A DNA stretch of 21,632 nucleotides from JAZGAE01 sp036475545 (GCA_036475545.1 JAZGAE010000059.1:1-21632); one strand, 5' to 3'; shown: positions 7,146-16,664, numbered from the stretch's first letter. Made by a program: numbers and translations. Notes: generated from the letters alone by a model not told the origin.

Positions 7146-8729
7146 ATGAGCGAATCGCAGCCACAGCGCCCGGTCGTCCTCTGCATCCTCGACGGCTGGG
7201 GCCACCGCACCGATTCCAGCTACAACGCCGTCCTCCAGGCGAACACGCCGGTGTGGGATCGTCTGCTCAAGACCTGCCCCAACGGCCTTCTGCAGGCCGC
7301 CGCCGTTCACGTCGGTCTGCCGGGAGGGCAGTTCGGCAACTCCGAGGTGGGCCACATGAACATCGGCGCCGGGCGAGTCGTGCTTCAGACCCTGCCCAGG
7401 ATCGACCAGGTGATCGCCGAGGGCCAACTGGCGCGCAACCCCGTGCTGGAGGAGTTCATCGCCAAGCTGCGCGAGAGCGGCGGCACCTGCCACATCATGG
7501 GGCTCATTTCGCCGGCCGGGGTGCACGCGCATCAGGATCACATCGCGACGCTGGTCAAGATCGTGACCGCGGCGGGGATTGCCGTCTGCATTCACGGTTT
7601 CCTCGACGGCCGCGACACCCCGCCCGAAAGCGCCGACGGCCACGTGGCGCGCTTCCTCAGGGGCGTGCGCGGCCTCCCGGGCTTCCGCATCGGGACGCTT
7701 TCCGGCCGCTACTACGCCATGGACCGCGACTGCCGCTGGGACCGCACCGGGCTCGTCTACGAGGCGGTCGTGAAGGGCTGGGGCCAGTCGGCCGACGATC
7801 CCATCGCCGCCATCATCGACAACCACGTCCTCGGCGTCTCGGACGAGTTCGTCAAGCCCACGGTGCTCGGCGACTACGACGGCATGAGGGACGGGGACGG
7901 GGTGCTCTTCGCCAATTTCCGCGCCGACCGCATACGCCAGCTTTGCGCCTCGCTGGTCGATCCCGAATTCGACGGCTTCGAGCGCGACCGCGTCGTCAAG
8001 TTCGCCGCCGCCCTCGGCGTGACCGAATATTCGAAGCGGCTGAACCGGTTCCTGGGCGCGATGCTTCCGCGGGTGCATATCGCCAACACCCTCGGCGAGG
8101 TGGTGGCGAAGGCGGGCATCGCGCAACTTCGCATCGCCGAGACCGAGAAGTACGCCCACGTCACCTTCTTCCTCAACGGCGGCGAAGAACAGGAGTTCGC
8201 CAAGGAGGAGCGGATCCTGATCCCGTCGCCCAGGGTGGACACTTACGACCTGAAGCCGGAGATGTCGGCGTTCGAGATCACCGACCGCCTGATCGGGGAG
8301 ATCGAAAGCGGGCGGTTCGGCTTCATCGTCGCCAATTACGCCAACCCGGACATGCTCGGTCACACCGGTATTCTCGGTGCGGCCACAAAGGCGATCGAGG
8401 TCGTGGATGCTTGCCTGGGCCGGCTCGTGGACGCCGTGGAGAAGGCGGGCGGCGTCATGCTGATTACCGCCGACCACGGCAACGCCGAGATGATGCGCGA
8501 TCCCGAGACCGGCCAGCCCCACACCTCCCACACCCACAACCAGATCCCGGCGGTCGTCGTGGGCGCGTCGGATGAGGTGGTGGGCCTGCGCCAGGGCCAA
8601 CTCGCAGACGTTGCACCGACGATCCTCGCCTTGCTGGGCCTTGAGAAGCCCGCGGAGATGACCGGTGAAACGCTCCTCGTCGAAGCGGCTGCGTCTCATG
8701 CCGGCGCCGCGCAGCGCGCCTCGGCCTGA
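7146..8729 (+). CDS. gpmI: 2,3-bisphosphoglycerate-independent phosphoglycerate mutase
   Basis: A 527-residue Mn-dependent phosphoglycerate mutase that interconverts 3- and 2-phosphoglycerate in glycolysis and gluconeogenesis. The alkaline-phosphatase-like fold is marked by LDGWG (15-19), the phosphoserine loop GNSEVGHMNIGAGR (64-77, Ser66 nucleophile), HGFLDGRDTPP (150-160), SGRYYAMDRD (186-195), NYANPDMLGHTG (397-408), TADHGNAE (441-448) and HTSHTHN (459-465), which supply the two metal sites. The length is slightly above the usual 510-515 because of an Ala-rich tail, and this tail overlaps the next gene by 65 bases. gpmI-envC-yibQ is also the E. coli gene order, so this synteny is old. Confidence 0.98.
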   Translation: MSESQPQRPVVLCILDGWGHRTDSSYNAVLQANTPVWDRLLKTCPNGLLQAAAVHVGLPGGQFGNSEVGHMNIGAGRVVLQTLPRIDQVIAEGQLARNPVLEEFIAKLRESGGTCHIMGLISPAGVHAHQDHIATLVKIVTAAGIAVCIHGFLDGRDTPPESADGHVARFLRGVRGLPGFRIGTLSGRYYAMDRDCRWDRTGLVYEAVVKGWGQSADDPIAAIIDNHVLGVSDEFVKPTVLGDYDGMRDGDGVLFANFRADRIRQLCASLVDPEFDGFERDRVVKFAAALGVTEYSKRLNRFLGAMLPRVHIANTLGEVVAKAGIAQLRIAETEKYAHVTFFLNGGEEQEFAKEERILIPSPRVDTYDLKPEMSAFEITDRLIGEIESGRFGFIVANYANPDMLGHTGILGAATKAIEVVDACLGRLVDAVEKAGGVMLITADHGNAEMMRDPETGQPHTSHTHNQIPAVVVGASDEVVGLRQGQLADVAPTILALLGLEKPAEMTGETLLVEAAASHAGAAQRASA

Positions 8730-9969
8730 GCCGGGAGGCCTGGGCGGCCGCGTGATGGCGGCGGCGCTCGTCGCCGCCTCGCTCGCGGCCGTGCCGGCCG
8801 GCGCCGGCGAGCCCCGGAGCCAGCTCGACGAGATCGAAAGCGCCCTCGAAGAGGGACAGATGCGCCAAGCCGAACTCGACCGCAAGGCGGCGAACCTCTC
8901 GCGGGAGATTGCGTCGATCAAGACGCAGACCGTCGTTGCCGCAAGAGTGGTCCAGGATCATGAGGAGCGCCTGTTGCGGACCGGACGGCACCTCGAGGAC
9001 CTCAACGCCCGGACCGCGGCGCGGCGGGGCGCGCTCAATCGCCGTCGGACGCAGATGGCGGGCACCCTTGCGGCCCTCGAGCGAATCGCTCGCCGCCCGC
9101 CGGAAGCCCTGGCGGTGTTGCCCATGTCACCCGTGGACGCGGTACGCGGAGCCATCCTGCTCCGCGCCGCACTGCCGCCGCTCGAGGGCCGGGTCCAAGC
9201 GCTCAGCCAAGAGCTCGCGGCGCTTGCCGAGCTCCGGGGCGGGATCTCGCGGGAGCGGCAGGAGCTGCGGGCCGGAGCCCGGGCTTTGCAGGAGAAACGG
9301 GACACCCTCAACGCCCTGATGGCGCGCAAGACAGAGCTTAGATCTCAGGTCCGGGCGGACAGCGAGGAGACGTCAGAGCGCCTGAGGCAGCTGGCGGAGG
9401 AGGCCAAGGACCTCCGTGACCTGGTGGACCGGCTGGCGGCCGCGTGGCGGGGCCTGCCGCCGACGGCCCCGGCCAAGGCGCCGGCGGTGGAAGCACCCGG
9501 GGCGCCCGAGGCCGTGAAAGAGTTGGCCGGCCCCATGTTCGCGCTGCCGCCGGCGCGTCCCTTCGCCAAGGCACGCGGCAACCTCGCCATGCCGGTTCGC
9601 GGACGCACGGCCCGGCTCTACGGCCAAACGACCGGGGCCGGCACGCCGAGCCGGGGCATCGTGATCGAGGCCTTGGGCAGCGGCCGGGTCGTGGCGCCCC
9701 ATGACGGCGAAGTCGTCTTCGCCGGCCCGTTCCGCAGCTACGGGCAACTCTTGATCATCGCGCACGGCGAAGGCTATCATATTCTTTTAGCTGGATTATC
9801 CAGGATCGATTGCGTCGTGGGACAGTGGCTCCTGGCCGGGGAGCCGGTGGGTGTCTTGACACCGTCGGAAGACGGGAATGCGCAAATTTACATCGAGTTA
9901 CGGCACAATGGTGAGCCGATCAACCCGCTGCCGTGGATGGCGGCTCGTGACGAAAAGGTAAGTGGATGA
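8665..9969 (+). CDS. envC: EnvC-like murein hydrolase activator with degenerate LytM domain
   Basis: A 434-residue exported protein. A basic N-terminus (KRSSSKRLRL) and hydrophobic stretch (about 30-44) end at an AGA site near 47, consistent with a signal peptide. A long coiled coil (about 51-260) and a Pro/Ala linker follow, then an M23/LytM-type domain at about 313-425. The usual HxxxD and HxH zinc ligands are missing: SRGIVI (329-334) and IYIELRHNG (408-416) replace them. EnvC and related factors lack these ligands too and activate cell-wall amidases instead of cutting peptidoglycan. The GTG at 8665 has GGAG (8654-8657) seven bases upstream, which favours it despite the gpmI overlap. Later starts at ATG 8698 or GTG 8752 would shorten the basic N-region. 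It overlaps ctpA by four bases. Confidence 0.86.
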   Translation: MKRSSSKRLRLMPAPRSAPRPEPGGLGGRVMAAALVAASLAAVPAGAGEPRSQLDEIESALEEGQMRQAELDRKAANLSREIASIKTQTVVAARVVQDHEERLLRTGRHLEDLNARTAARRGALNRRRTQMAGTLAALERIARRPPEALAVLPMSPVDAVRGAILLRAALPPLEGRVQALSQELAALAELRGGISRERQELRAGARALQEKRDTLNALMARKTELRSQVRADSEETSERLRQLAEEAKDLRDLVDRLAAAWRGLPPTAPAKAPAVEAPGAPEAVKELAGPMFALPPARPFAKARGNLAMPVRGRTARLYGQTTGAGTPSRGIVIEALGSGRVVAPHDGEVVFAGPFRSYGQLLIIAHGEGYHILLAGLSRIDCVVGQWLLAGEPVGVLTPSEDGNAQIYIELRHNGEPINPLPWMAARDEKVSG

Positions 9970-11273
9970 TGCGAAAGTATGGACTGGTCGCACTTGCTGC
10001 GGGTCTTCTCTTTCTGTCGCCGGTGATGCCGCTGGGGCAGGAAAGCAGCTCCGAAACCTACCGCCAGCTCAACCTCTTCGGCGAGGTCTTCGAGCGCGTG
10101 CGGGCCGATTACGTCGAGGAAGTCGGTGACCGCGAGCTGATCGAGGCCGCCATCAACGGCATGCTGGTCTCGCTCGATCCCCATTCGAGCTATCTCAACG
10201 CCGACAATTACCGCGACATGCAGGTTCAGACCAAGGGCGAGTTCGGTGGGCTCGGCATCGAGGTCACGATGGAGAGCGGGTTCGTGAAGGTGGTCTCGCC
10301 GATCGACGACACGCCCGCCTTCGACGTCGGCATCCACCCGGGCGACTTCATCACCCACCTCGACGGCGAGTCGGTCCTGGGGCTCACGCTGACCGAGGCG
10401 GTGGAGAAGATGCGCGGACCGGTGAACACGAAGATCCGGCTCACGATCCGGCGCGAGGGCAAGGAGCCGTTCGACGTCAGCATCACCCGCGCCGTCATTC
10501 ACATCAAATCGGTGCGTTGGCACATGGAGGACGACGTGGGCTACGTGCGCGTCACCACCTTCAACGAGCAGACGACGTCGGGCCTCAAGGACGCGATAAC
10601 CGAGATCCGGGGCGACGCCGGAGACGACCTCAAGGGGATCGTGGTCGACCTGCGCAACAATCCCGGCGGCCTGCTGGACCAGGCGATTGCCGTGTCGGAC
10701 GTGTTCCTGGACAAGGGCGAGATCGTATCGACCCGGGGCCGCCGCCAGGAGAGCGCCCAGCGATTCAATGCTCATTCCGGCGACATGTTGGGCGGGCTGC
10801 CCATGGTGGTGCTGATCAACGGCGGCTCGGCTTCGGCCTCCGAGATCGTCGCCGGGGCCCTGCAGGACCACCGCCGCGCAATTCTATTGGGCACGCCCAC
10901 CTTTGGGAAAGGCTCGGTGCAGACCATCATCCCGCTGGGCAACCAGGGGGCCATGCGGCTTACCACCGCGCGCTACTACACCCCGTCGGGGCGATCCATC
11001 CAAGCCACGGGGATCGAGCCGGACATCGACGTCGAACCCGCCCGGATCGAACGCATCGAGGTGACCGAGCGGCGCCGCGAGGCGGACTTGCGCGGAGCGC
11101 TCGGCAACGGCGAGGAGGCGGCGCCCGAGGGAGCGGAGACCGCCCCGGGGGCGGAGGCAGAGCCTGAGCCCGACAGCGGCACGGGGTCGAGCGCCCCGGA
11201 GGATTACCAGCTCTCCCGGGCGCTCGACCTGCTGCGCGGGATCTCGCTGTTCCCTGCCCGCGCGGTGAACTAG
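9966..11273 (+). CDS. ctpA: CtpA-type carboxyl-terminal processing protease (S41)
   Basis: A 435-residue periplasmic serine protease. A signal-like N-terminus (MMRKYGLVALAAGLLFLSPV) is followed by an N-terminal helical part, a PDZ domain (about 88-170, GLGIEV 95-100, GIHPGDFI 122-129) and the S41 catalytic core (about 185-360). Catalytic Ser290 lies in GGSASASE (286-293) and the lysine partner Lys315 in GTPTFGKGS (309-317); the spacing of 25 matches the Ser-Lys dyad of this family. A Glu/Ala/Pro-rich acidic tail (about 375-412) precedes a conserved-looking DYQLSRALDLLRG end. The start overlaps envC as ATGA. The position between envC and the deacetylase suggests a role in controlling cell-wall hydrolases, which is an inference. 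Confidence 0.95.
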   Translation: MMRKYGLVALAAGLLFLSPVMPLGQESSSETYRQLNLFGEVFERVRADYVEEVGDRELIEAAINGMLVSLDPHSSYLNADNYRDMQVQTKGEFGGLGIEVTMESGFVKVVSPIDDTPAFDVGIHPGDFITHLDGESVLGLTLTEAVEKMRGPVNTKIRLTIRREGKEPFDVSITRAVIHIKSVRWHMEDDVGYVRVTTFNEQTTSGLKDAITEIRGDAGDDLKGIVVDLRNNPGGLLDQAIAVSDVFLDKGEIVSTRGRRQESAQRFNAHSGDMLGGLPMVVLINGGSASASEIVAGALQDHRRAILLGTPTFGKGSVQTIIPLGNQGAMRLTTARYYTPSGRSIQATGIEPDIDVEPARIERIEVTERRREADLRGALGNGEEAAPEGAETAPGAEAEPEPDSGTGSSAPEDYQLSRALDLLRGISLFPARAVN

Positions 11274-11315
11274 CCCGTCCCGGGCCGGGCGCAAGGGACC
11301 GGTGCGGGGAAGGGA

Positions 11316-13142
11316 GTGACCACGGGCGACAAACCGGAGACATCTGCGCAAGGCGGATTCAAGGCGCTTGGCGTCGCCTGGCTGGTAGCGCTTGCGTCGA
11401 TCGGGGGCGTTGTCGGCTGGCTCATGGTCGCCCCCGAAGACACCGGCGGCGACGCACGGTTGGCGACGCCTGAAGTGGTCCTTCCGCTGCCGGCCGCCGG
11501 GACCGCGCCGGAAGCCCGGGCGGAGACGGGGCCAAGCCCACCAGGGCCGCCGCCGGCGCAAGCCCGCGCGCCGCAACCCGAGACCGGCACCGAACCCCTC
11601 GCCGAGCCGGCACCCCCCGTTCCGGCACCGCCGCCGCCGCCCCGAGTCGAGCTGCCACGGGCGGAGCCCGTGCCCGAGACCGGGGTGCCGGAGCGCGCCC
11701 AGGAGGCCCTCGCGCCCGAGCCCTTGGCCGATGCCGCCACGGCCGAGCAGGCGGGTGAGGCCGCTCCGCCGAGCACGCTCGGTGAGGCCGCGGCGCCCGA
11801 GCCCGCCCAGGAGGCGCTCGCGCCCGAGCGCGCCCAGGAGGAGGCGCCGGAGCTTACAGAGGAGGCCGGCCCGCCGGGGCCCGCCCAGGAGGCCCTCGCG
11901 CCCGGGCCCTTGGCCGATGCCGCCACGGCCGAGCCGGCGGGTGAGGCCGGTCCGCCGAGCCCGCTCGGTGAGGCCGCGGCGCCCGAGCCCGCCCAGGAGG
12001 AGGCGCCGGCGCTTACAGAGGAGGCCGGCCCGCCGGAGCGCGCCCAGGAGGCCCTCGCGCCCGAGCCCGTCGTGGCGCTGCTGGCACCCGAGCAACCGGA
12101 CGACGACGCGCGGGAGACAGCCGCCGAGCCGACAGGTCCCGGCCCCGAAACAGGGCCGTCGCCGGCCGCAACCGAAACGCCGCCCGCGGCGAAGGACGAG
12201 GCCCCGGGCGGGGAGACCGCGGAAGCCCGCGAGGCGGCCGACCGGGAACGCACGCCGCCTGCGCCGGCGGACGAGGCTGGCCCGGGAGCGCCGGGCGAGG
12301 CGGAAGAGCAAGTTGCGGCCCTGCTGCCCGAGGCCGCGCTGAGGCCCGCGCCAGACCCGGCCCTGACCGAAGAGGGCCGCGAGGGGCTGCTTCCCATCAT
12401 CGGCCCGACCGGGCACCAGCCCTGGCAGGTTTACGCCCGGCCCTTCGACGACAGCGACAAGCGCCCGCGCATCGCCGTGATCATTACCGATTTGGGTTTG
12501 AGCGGCGCCGCCACCGAAACCGCGATCCAGCAGCTTCCCGGTGAGGTCACGCTGGCCTTCTCGCCCTACGCCCGAAACCTCGACCACTGGATCGATCTCG
12601 CCCGCGCCGCCGGCCACGAGGTGCTGCTGCATTTGCCCATGGAGCCCATCAACTACCCGCTCCAGGATCCCGGCCCGTACACCCTGCTCACCACGCTGGA
12701 GGCCGAGCAGAATCTCGATCGCCTGGAGTGGCTGCTGAGCCGTTTCTCCGGCTACGTCGGCGTCACCAACTTCATGGGGTCGCGCTTCACCGCTTCGGTC
12801 AAGGATCTGAGGCCGATCATGGCCGAGCTCAAGTCGCGCGGCCTGATGTTCGTGGATAGCCGGTCGTCGGCCAACAGCGTCGCCGTCAAGGTGGCGAGCG
12901 CGGCGGACGTGCCCTGGGCTTACAACGACCGCTTCATCGACACCGAGGCCTCGCGCAAGGCCATCGACCGCCGCCTCGAGGAGGTGGAGGACGTTGCCCG
13001 CAAGGCCCGCTTCGCCGTCGCCATCGGGTCCCCCTATCCGGTCACCATGGAGCGCGTCGCCGTGTGGCTCGAGAAGGTGGAGCGCAAGGGCTTCGCCATC
13101 GCCCCGATCTCGGCGCTCGCCGGCAAACAGGCCGCCAAGTGA
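11316..13142 (+). CDS. Membrane-anchored divergent polysaccharide deacetylase (YibQ/DUF610 family)
   Basis: A 608-residue protein with one membrane segment near the N-terminus (about 16-38), a 340-residue Pro/Ala/Glu-rich linker with tandem repeats, and a C-terminal divergent polysaccharide deacetylase domain from about 384. Domain motifs are IAVIITDLGLSG (386-397, Asp392) and VLLHLPMEP (436-444), with NFMGSRFT and MFVDSRSS further on. E. coli YibQ, downstream of envC, belongs to the same family. The substrate is not established, but a peptidoglycan or other envelope glycan is likely from the context. The GTG start has a purine-rich GGGGAAGGGA immediately upstream; the next in-frame ATG (11425) lies at the end of the membrane segment. 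The gene overlaps rppH by four bases. Confidence 0.88.
   Translation: MTTGDKPETSAQGGFKALGVAWLVALASIGGVVGWLMVAPEDTGGDARLATPEVVLPLPAAGTAPEARAETGPSPPGPPPAQARAPQPETGTEPLAEPAPPVPAPPPPPRVELPRAEPVPETGVPERAQEALAPEPLADAATAEQAGEAAPPSTLGEAAAPEPAQEALAPERAQEEAPELTEEAGPPGPAQEALAPGPLADAATAEPAGEAGPPSPLGEAAAPEPAQEEAPALTEEAGPPERAQEALAPEPVVALLAPEQPDDDARETAAEPTGPGPETGPSPAATETPPAAKDEAPGGETAEAREAADRERTPPAPADEAGPGAPGEAEEQVAALLPEAALRPAPDPALTEEGREGLLPIIGPTGHQPWQVYARPFDDSDKRPRIAVIITDLGLSGAATETAIQQLPGEVTLAFSPYARNLDHWIDLARAAGHEVLLHLPMEPINYPLQDPGPYTLLTTLEAEQNLDRLEWLLSRFSGYVGVTNFMGSRFTASVKDLRPIMAELKSRGLMFVDSRSSANSVAVKVASAADVPWAYNDRFIDTEASRKAIDRRLEEVEDVARKARFAVAIGSPYPVTMERVAVWLEKVERKGFAIAPISALAGKQAAK
11691..12070 (+). repeat. 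In-frame tandem repeat in the deacetylase linker
   Basis: Unit 1 (11691-11876, 62 codons) and unit 2 (11877-12035, 53 codons) are near-identical direct repeats. Each begins with (E/G)(R/P)AQEALAP and passes through PLADAATAE, LGEAAAPEPAQ and LTEEAGPP. Unit 1 carries an extra 9 codons (ALAPERAQE). A third, partial unit starts at 12036 with ERAQEALAPEP. The DNA identity is high and includes synonymous positions, so the duplication is recent compared with the surrounding gene. Confidence 0.9.
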
Positions 13143-13621
13143 ACCGGTCCGAGGTGGTGAACCTTCCCTACCGCCGCGGGGTGGGGCTGATGATCCTCAA
13201 CCGGGACTCGCGGGTGTTCGTGGCCCGGCGCATCGACACGCCGTCCGCCGCCTGGCAGATGCCCCAAGGCGGAATCGACCCCGGAGAATCGACGCGCGAG
13301 GCCGCCATGCGGGAGCTCGAGGAGGAGATCGGCACCGACAAGGCCGAGATCATCGCCGAGCACAAGGGCTGGCTCAAATATGACCTGCCCCGGGACCTGG
13401 TGCCGAGGATCTGGGGCGGGCGCTACCGCGGGCAGATGCAGAAGTGGTTCGCGCTCCGCTTCTTAGGCCAAGACTCGGACATCAAGATCGACACGGAGCG
13501 CCCCGAGTTCCTGGAGTGGAAGTGGGTGGAGATGCGCGAGCTCCCGGACCTCATCGTTCCCTTCAAGCGCCAGTTGTACCGGGATCTCGTCGCCGAGTTC
13601 GGGCACCTGGCGGAAGCCTGA
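13139..13621 (+). CDS. rppH: RNA pyrophosphohydrolase RppH (Nudix)
   Basis: A 160-residue Nudix hydrolase that converts 5'-triphosphate RNA ends to monophosphate and so starts mRNA decay, or hydrolyses dinucleoside polyphosphates (IalA type). It starts with the family-like LPYRRGVGLMI (9-19) and has a full Nudix box from Gly44 to Thr66 (G44, E50, R58, E59, E62, E63, G65). LEWKWVEMRELPDLIVPFK-type sequence forms the C-terminal part. The GTG start overlaps the preceding stop as GTGA. A longer in-frame extension to 13064 lies inside the deacetylase gene and looks like the shadow frame. This is the last plus-strand gene of the run. The following 218 bases to the convergent gene hold nothing I recognise. 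Confidence 0.95.
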   Translation: MNRSEVVNLPYRRGVGLMILNRDSRVFVARRIDTPSAAWQMPQGGIDPGESTREAAMRELEEEIGTDKAEIIAEHKGWLKYDLPRDLVPRIWGGRYRGQMQKWFALRFLGQDSDIKIDTERPEFLEWKWVEMRELPDLIVPFKRQLYRDLVAEFGHLAEA

Positions 13622-13839
13622 GCCGGGCCGTCCTCTCGCGCCTCTTACCGGGTCACCCCCCTTTGCGCCGCCTGGGTACCCTTCGCGGGCTTCCTGGTCG
13701 GCTCCGCCTTTCTCGTCTTCGAGATCGTGGGCCGCCTCCCCTGGTGATCGGGGGGTGCCGGCGCGCCCGTCTGGTTGGAGACGCCTTCTCGGAAAAATGA
13801 GCCCGCGCTTAAGAGGTGCGGCCAGCGGCAAGGCCCCGC

Positions 13840-14652
13840 TCAGGCCCCGGCCGCAGCCAGGCGCCGGCTGCGGCGCCGCATGAAGCGGTAGACGAGGCGG
13901 GCGAGCGCAAGGTTGAGACGCCCGTGGGGCTTGAGGCCGACGACCTTGAAGATCATGGCGATGCCGCGCTCCACGTGCCACGGCCGGTAGAACCCATAGG
14001 CCCGCCGCACGTAGGCTTGGCCGTACCGGCGGCGGTCGTACGCGCCGCCGCCGTTGGCCGCGAAATAGGCGTAGGCGAGTTCGTCGTCTTCGGTCTCGAT
14101 GAGGCGGCCGAGGGCGACCCTGAGCCGCGCCCAGGTCCCAAGCCGCTCCTTCTCAAGATAGCGCTTGAGATGGGTGTAGAAGAGCTTGTAGTGGCGCAAC
14201 TCGTCGGCCGCGATGCGCTTGCAGATCGCCTTCAGGACCGGCTCCTCGGCGGCCTCGGCGAGCGCCGTGTAATACGAGCTGGTGCCGCTCTCGACGACGC
14301 AGCGGGCAACGAGCTCGCCGCTCAGCGAGCCGCGCACGGATTGGCGCGCCTCCAGGGGCAGGCGATAGCCGTCGGTGAATCGCTTGAAGGCGGCCTGGAA
14401 GTCGAATTCTGGGTCGGCCAACTCCGCCCATCTGGCGAGCGCCTCGCCGTGCTGGACCTCCTCGTCGGCCCACTCGCGCGCCGCCCGCTGGAACTCGGGA
14501 TCGTCGTGGAAGACGTTGCACAGGTAGACGGCGTAGTCCGCGCCGTTGCGCTCCACCATGCCGGCCGCCTTGACCACGGCCAGCATGTCCTGGTCCACCC
14601 GGGCGGGCTCGAACCGCTGCCAGGGAATGTCGTCCAGGGTCCAGTGCTTCAT
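13840..14652 (-). CDS. Ferritin-like di-iron protein
   Basis: A 270-residue protein with a ferritin-like four-helix core carrying a complete set of di-iron ligands: Glu34 in helix A, Glu65-x-x-His68 in helix B, Glu121 in helix C and Glu151-x-x-His154 in helix D. About 100 further residues follow, rich in Arg, Tyr and Leu, with a hydrophobic patch (IAMIFKVVGL, 231-240) and a very basic end. The open frame extends 46 codons upstream, but ATG 14652 is preferred because a strong promoter (14692-14720) lies inside that extension. It has its own promoter and lies 171 bases downstream of atpC. The function is unknown to me: di-iron oxidase/hydroxylase, rubrerythrin-like peroxide defence and iron handling are all possible. 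Confidence 0.85.
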   Translation of the reverse strand: MKHWTLDDIPWQRFEPARVDQDMLAVVKAAGMVERNGADYAVYLCNVFHDDPEFQRAAREWADEEVQHGEALARWAELADPEFDFQAAFKRFTDGYRLPLEARQSVRGSLSGELVARCVVESGTSSYYTALAEAAEEPVLKAICKRIAADELRHYKLFYTHLKRYLEKERLGTWARLRVALGRLIETEDDELAYAYFAANGGGAYDRRRYGQAYVRRAYGFYRPWHVERGIAMIFKVVGLKPHGRLNLALARLVYRFMRRRSRRLAAAGA

Positions 14653-14691
14653 GACGGTCCGCCGAGCCGAGGCTTGGCCCCCTGCGCCGCC

Positions 14692-14720
14692 ATTATAGGG
14701 GCCACCGGCCCCGCAGCCAA
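14692..14720 (-). promoter_or_regulatory. Near-consensus sigma70 promoter for the ferritin-like gene
   Basis: On the minus strand TTGGCT (14720-14715, four of six consensus bases) is followed after exactly 17 bases by a perfect TATAAT (14697-14692). Transcription would begin near 14685, about 33 bases before the ATG at 14652. This is one of the two best promoter matches in the window. It implies that the di-iron protein can be expressed independently of the upstream F1 operon. Confidence 0.7.
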
Positions 14721-14823
14721 ACGCCGCCGCCGCCGCCGGGGGCGTCCCCCATGGATCGCCCGCGGCCGGCATCGATCCTTTTGCGGTCACGATGTCGGGC
14801 GTCGTCGCGCCAGCGCGCGAAGG

Positions 14824-15228
14824 TCAGGGGGAGCAGGCGGCCAGCATCGCCTCGGCGACGGCGAGCCGGCGGAGACACTTCTCGCGCTCGGCCTCGTCGG
14901 GCGCGTCGGCGACGTCCTCGTGCAAGTCGCGGATGCCGGCTTCGATTTCCTCGCGGTCCAGCTCATCAACCGGCACGGCCTCGTCCGCCAGAACGATGCA
15001 GCGTTTCGCGGTCGCCTCCGCGAAGCCGCCCGAGACGAAGATGCGCTCGGCCACCTCGTCGTTGTTGAAGACCTCGATGACGCCTGGGCGCACCGACGAG
15101 ATGAAAAGCGCGTGACCGGGCAAGACCGCGAAGTCGCCGTCGGCCCCCGGCACCACCACCATGTCCACCGAGGCGGAAAGGAGGATCCGTTCCGGCGAGA
15201 CCAGCTCGAAGGCGACCTGTTCGGCCAT
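14824..15228 (-). CDS. atpC: F1 ATP synthase epsilon subunit
   Basis: A 134-residue epsilon subunit, part of the rotor stalk and an inhibitor of ATP hydrolysis. The N-terminal beta barrel is typical (FELVSPERILLSASVDMVVVPG, then DGDFAVLPGHA at 31-41 and the VSGGFAEA segment). A helical C-terminal part follows. The ATG has GGGAAGGG just upstream and lies 11 bases after the atpD stop. It is the last gene of the F1 operon. I see no clear T-tailed terminator in the 171 bases that follow; a GGGGG-ACG-CCCCC hairpin at 14738-14750 has no T-run. Confidence 0.96.
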   Translation of the reverse strand: MAEQVAFELVSPERILLSASVDMVVVPGADGDFAVLPGHALFISSVRPGVIEVFNNDEVAERIFVSGGFAEATAKRCIVLADEAVPVDELDREEIEAGIRDLHEDVADAPDEAEREKCLRRLAVAEAMLAACSP

Positions 15229-15239
15229 GTGCCCTTCCC

Positions 15240-16664
<1,425 letters not shown>

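Noticed and set aside
13064..13138. A longer start for rppH at 13064.
   Set aside because: The extra residues are an alternate-frame reading of the deacetylase gene; the GTG at 13139 gives the family length and a GTGA overlap.
13622..13839. A possible small gene or terminator between the convergent rppH and ferritin-like genes, with a weak CCCC...GGGG hairpin near 13735-13757.
   Set aside because: No frame shows a recognisable product, and the hairpin has no T-run on either strand.
14721..14750. GCC trinucleotide run with an adjacent GGGGG-CGT-CCCCC hairpin after atpC.
   Set aside because: The run is short and typical of GC-rich DNA; the hairpin lacks a T-tract, so I do not call it a terminator.
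14653..14790. A 46-codon N-terminal extension of the ferritin-like protein.
   Set aside because: It contains a near-perfect promoter (TATAAT at 14697-14692) and encodes a Gly/Ala/Pro-rich sequence unlike the rest; ATG 14652 fits better.
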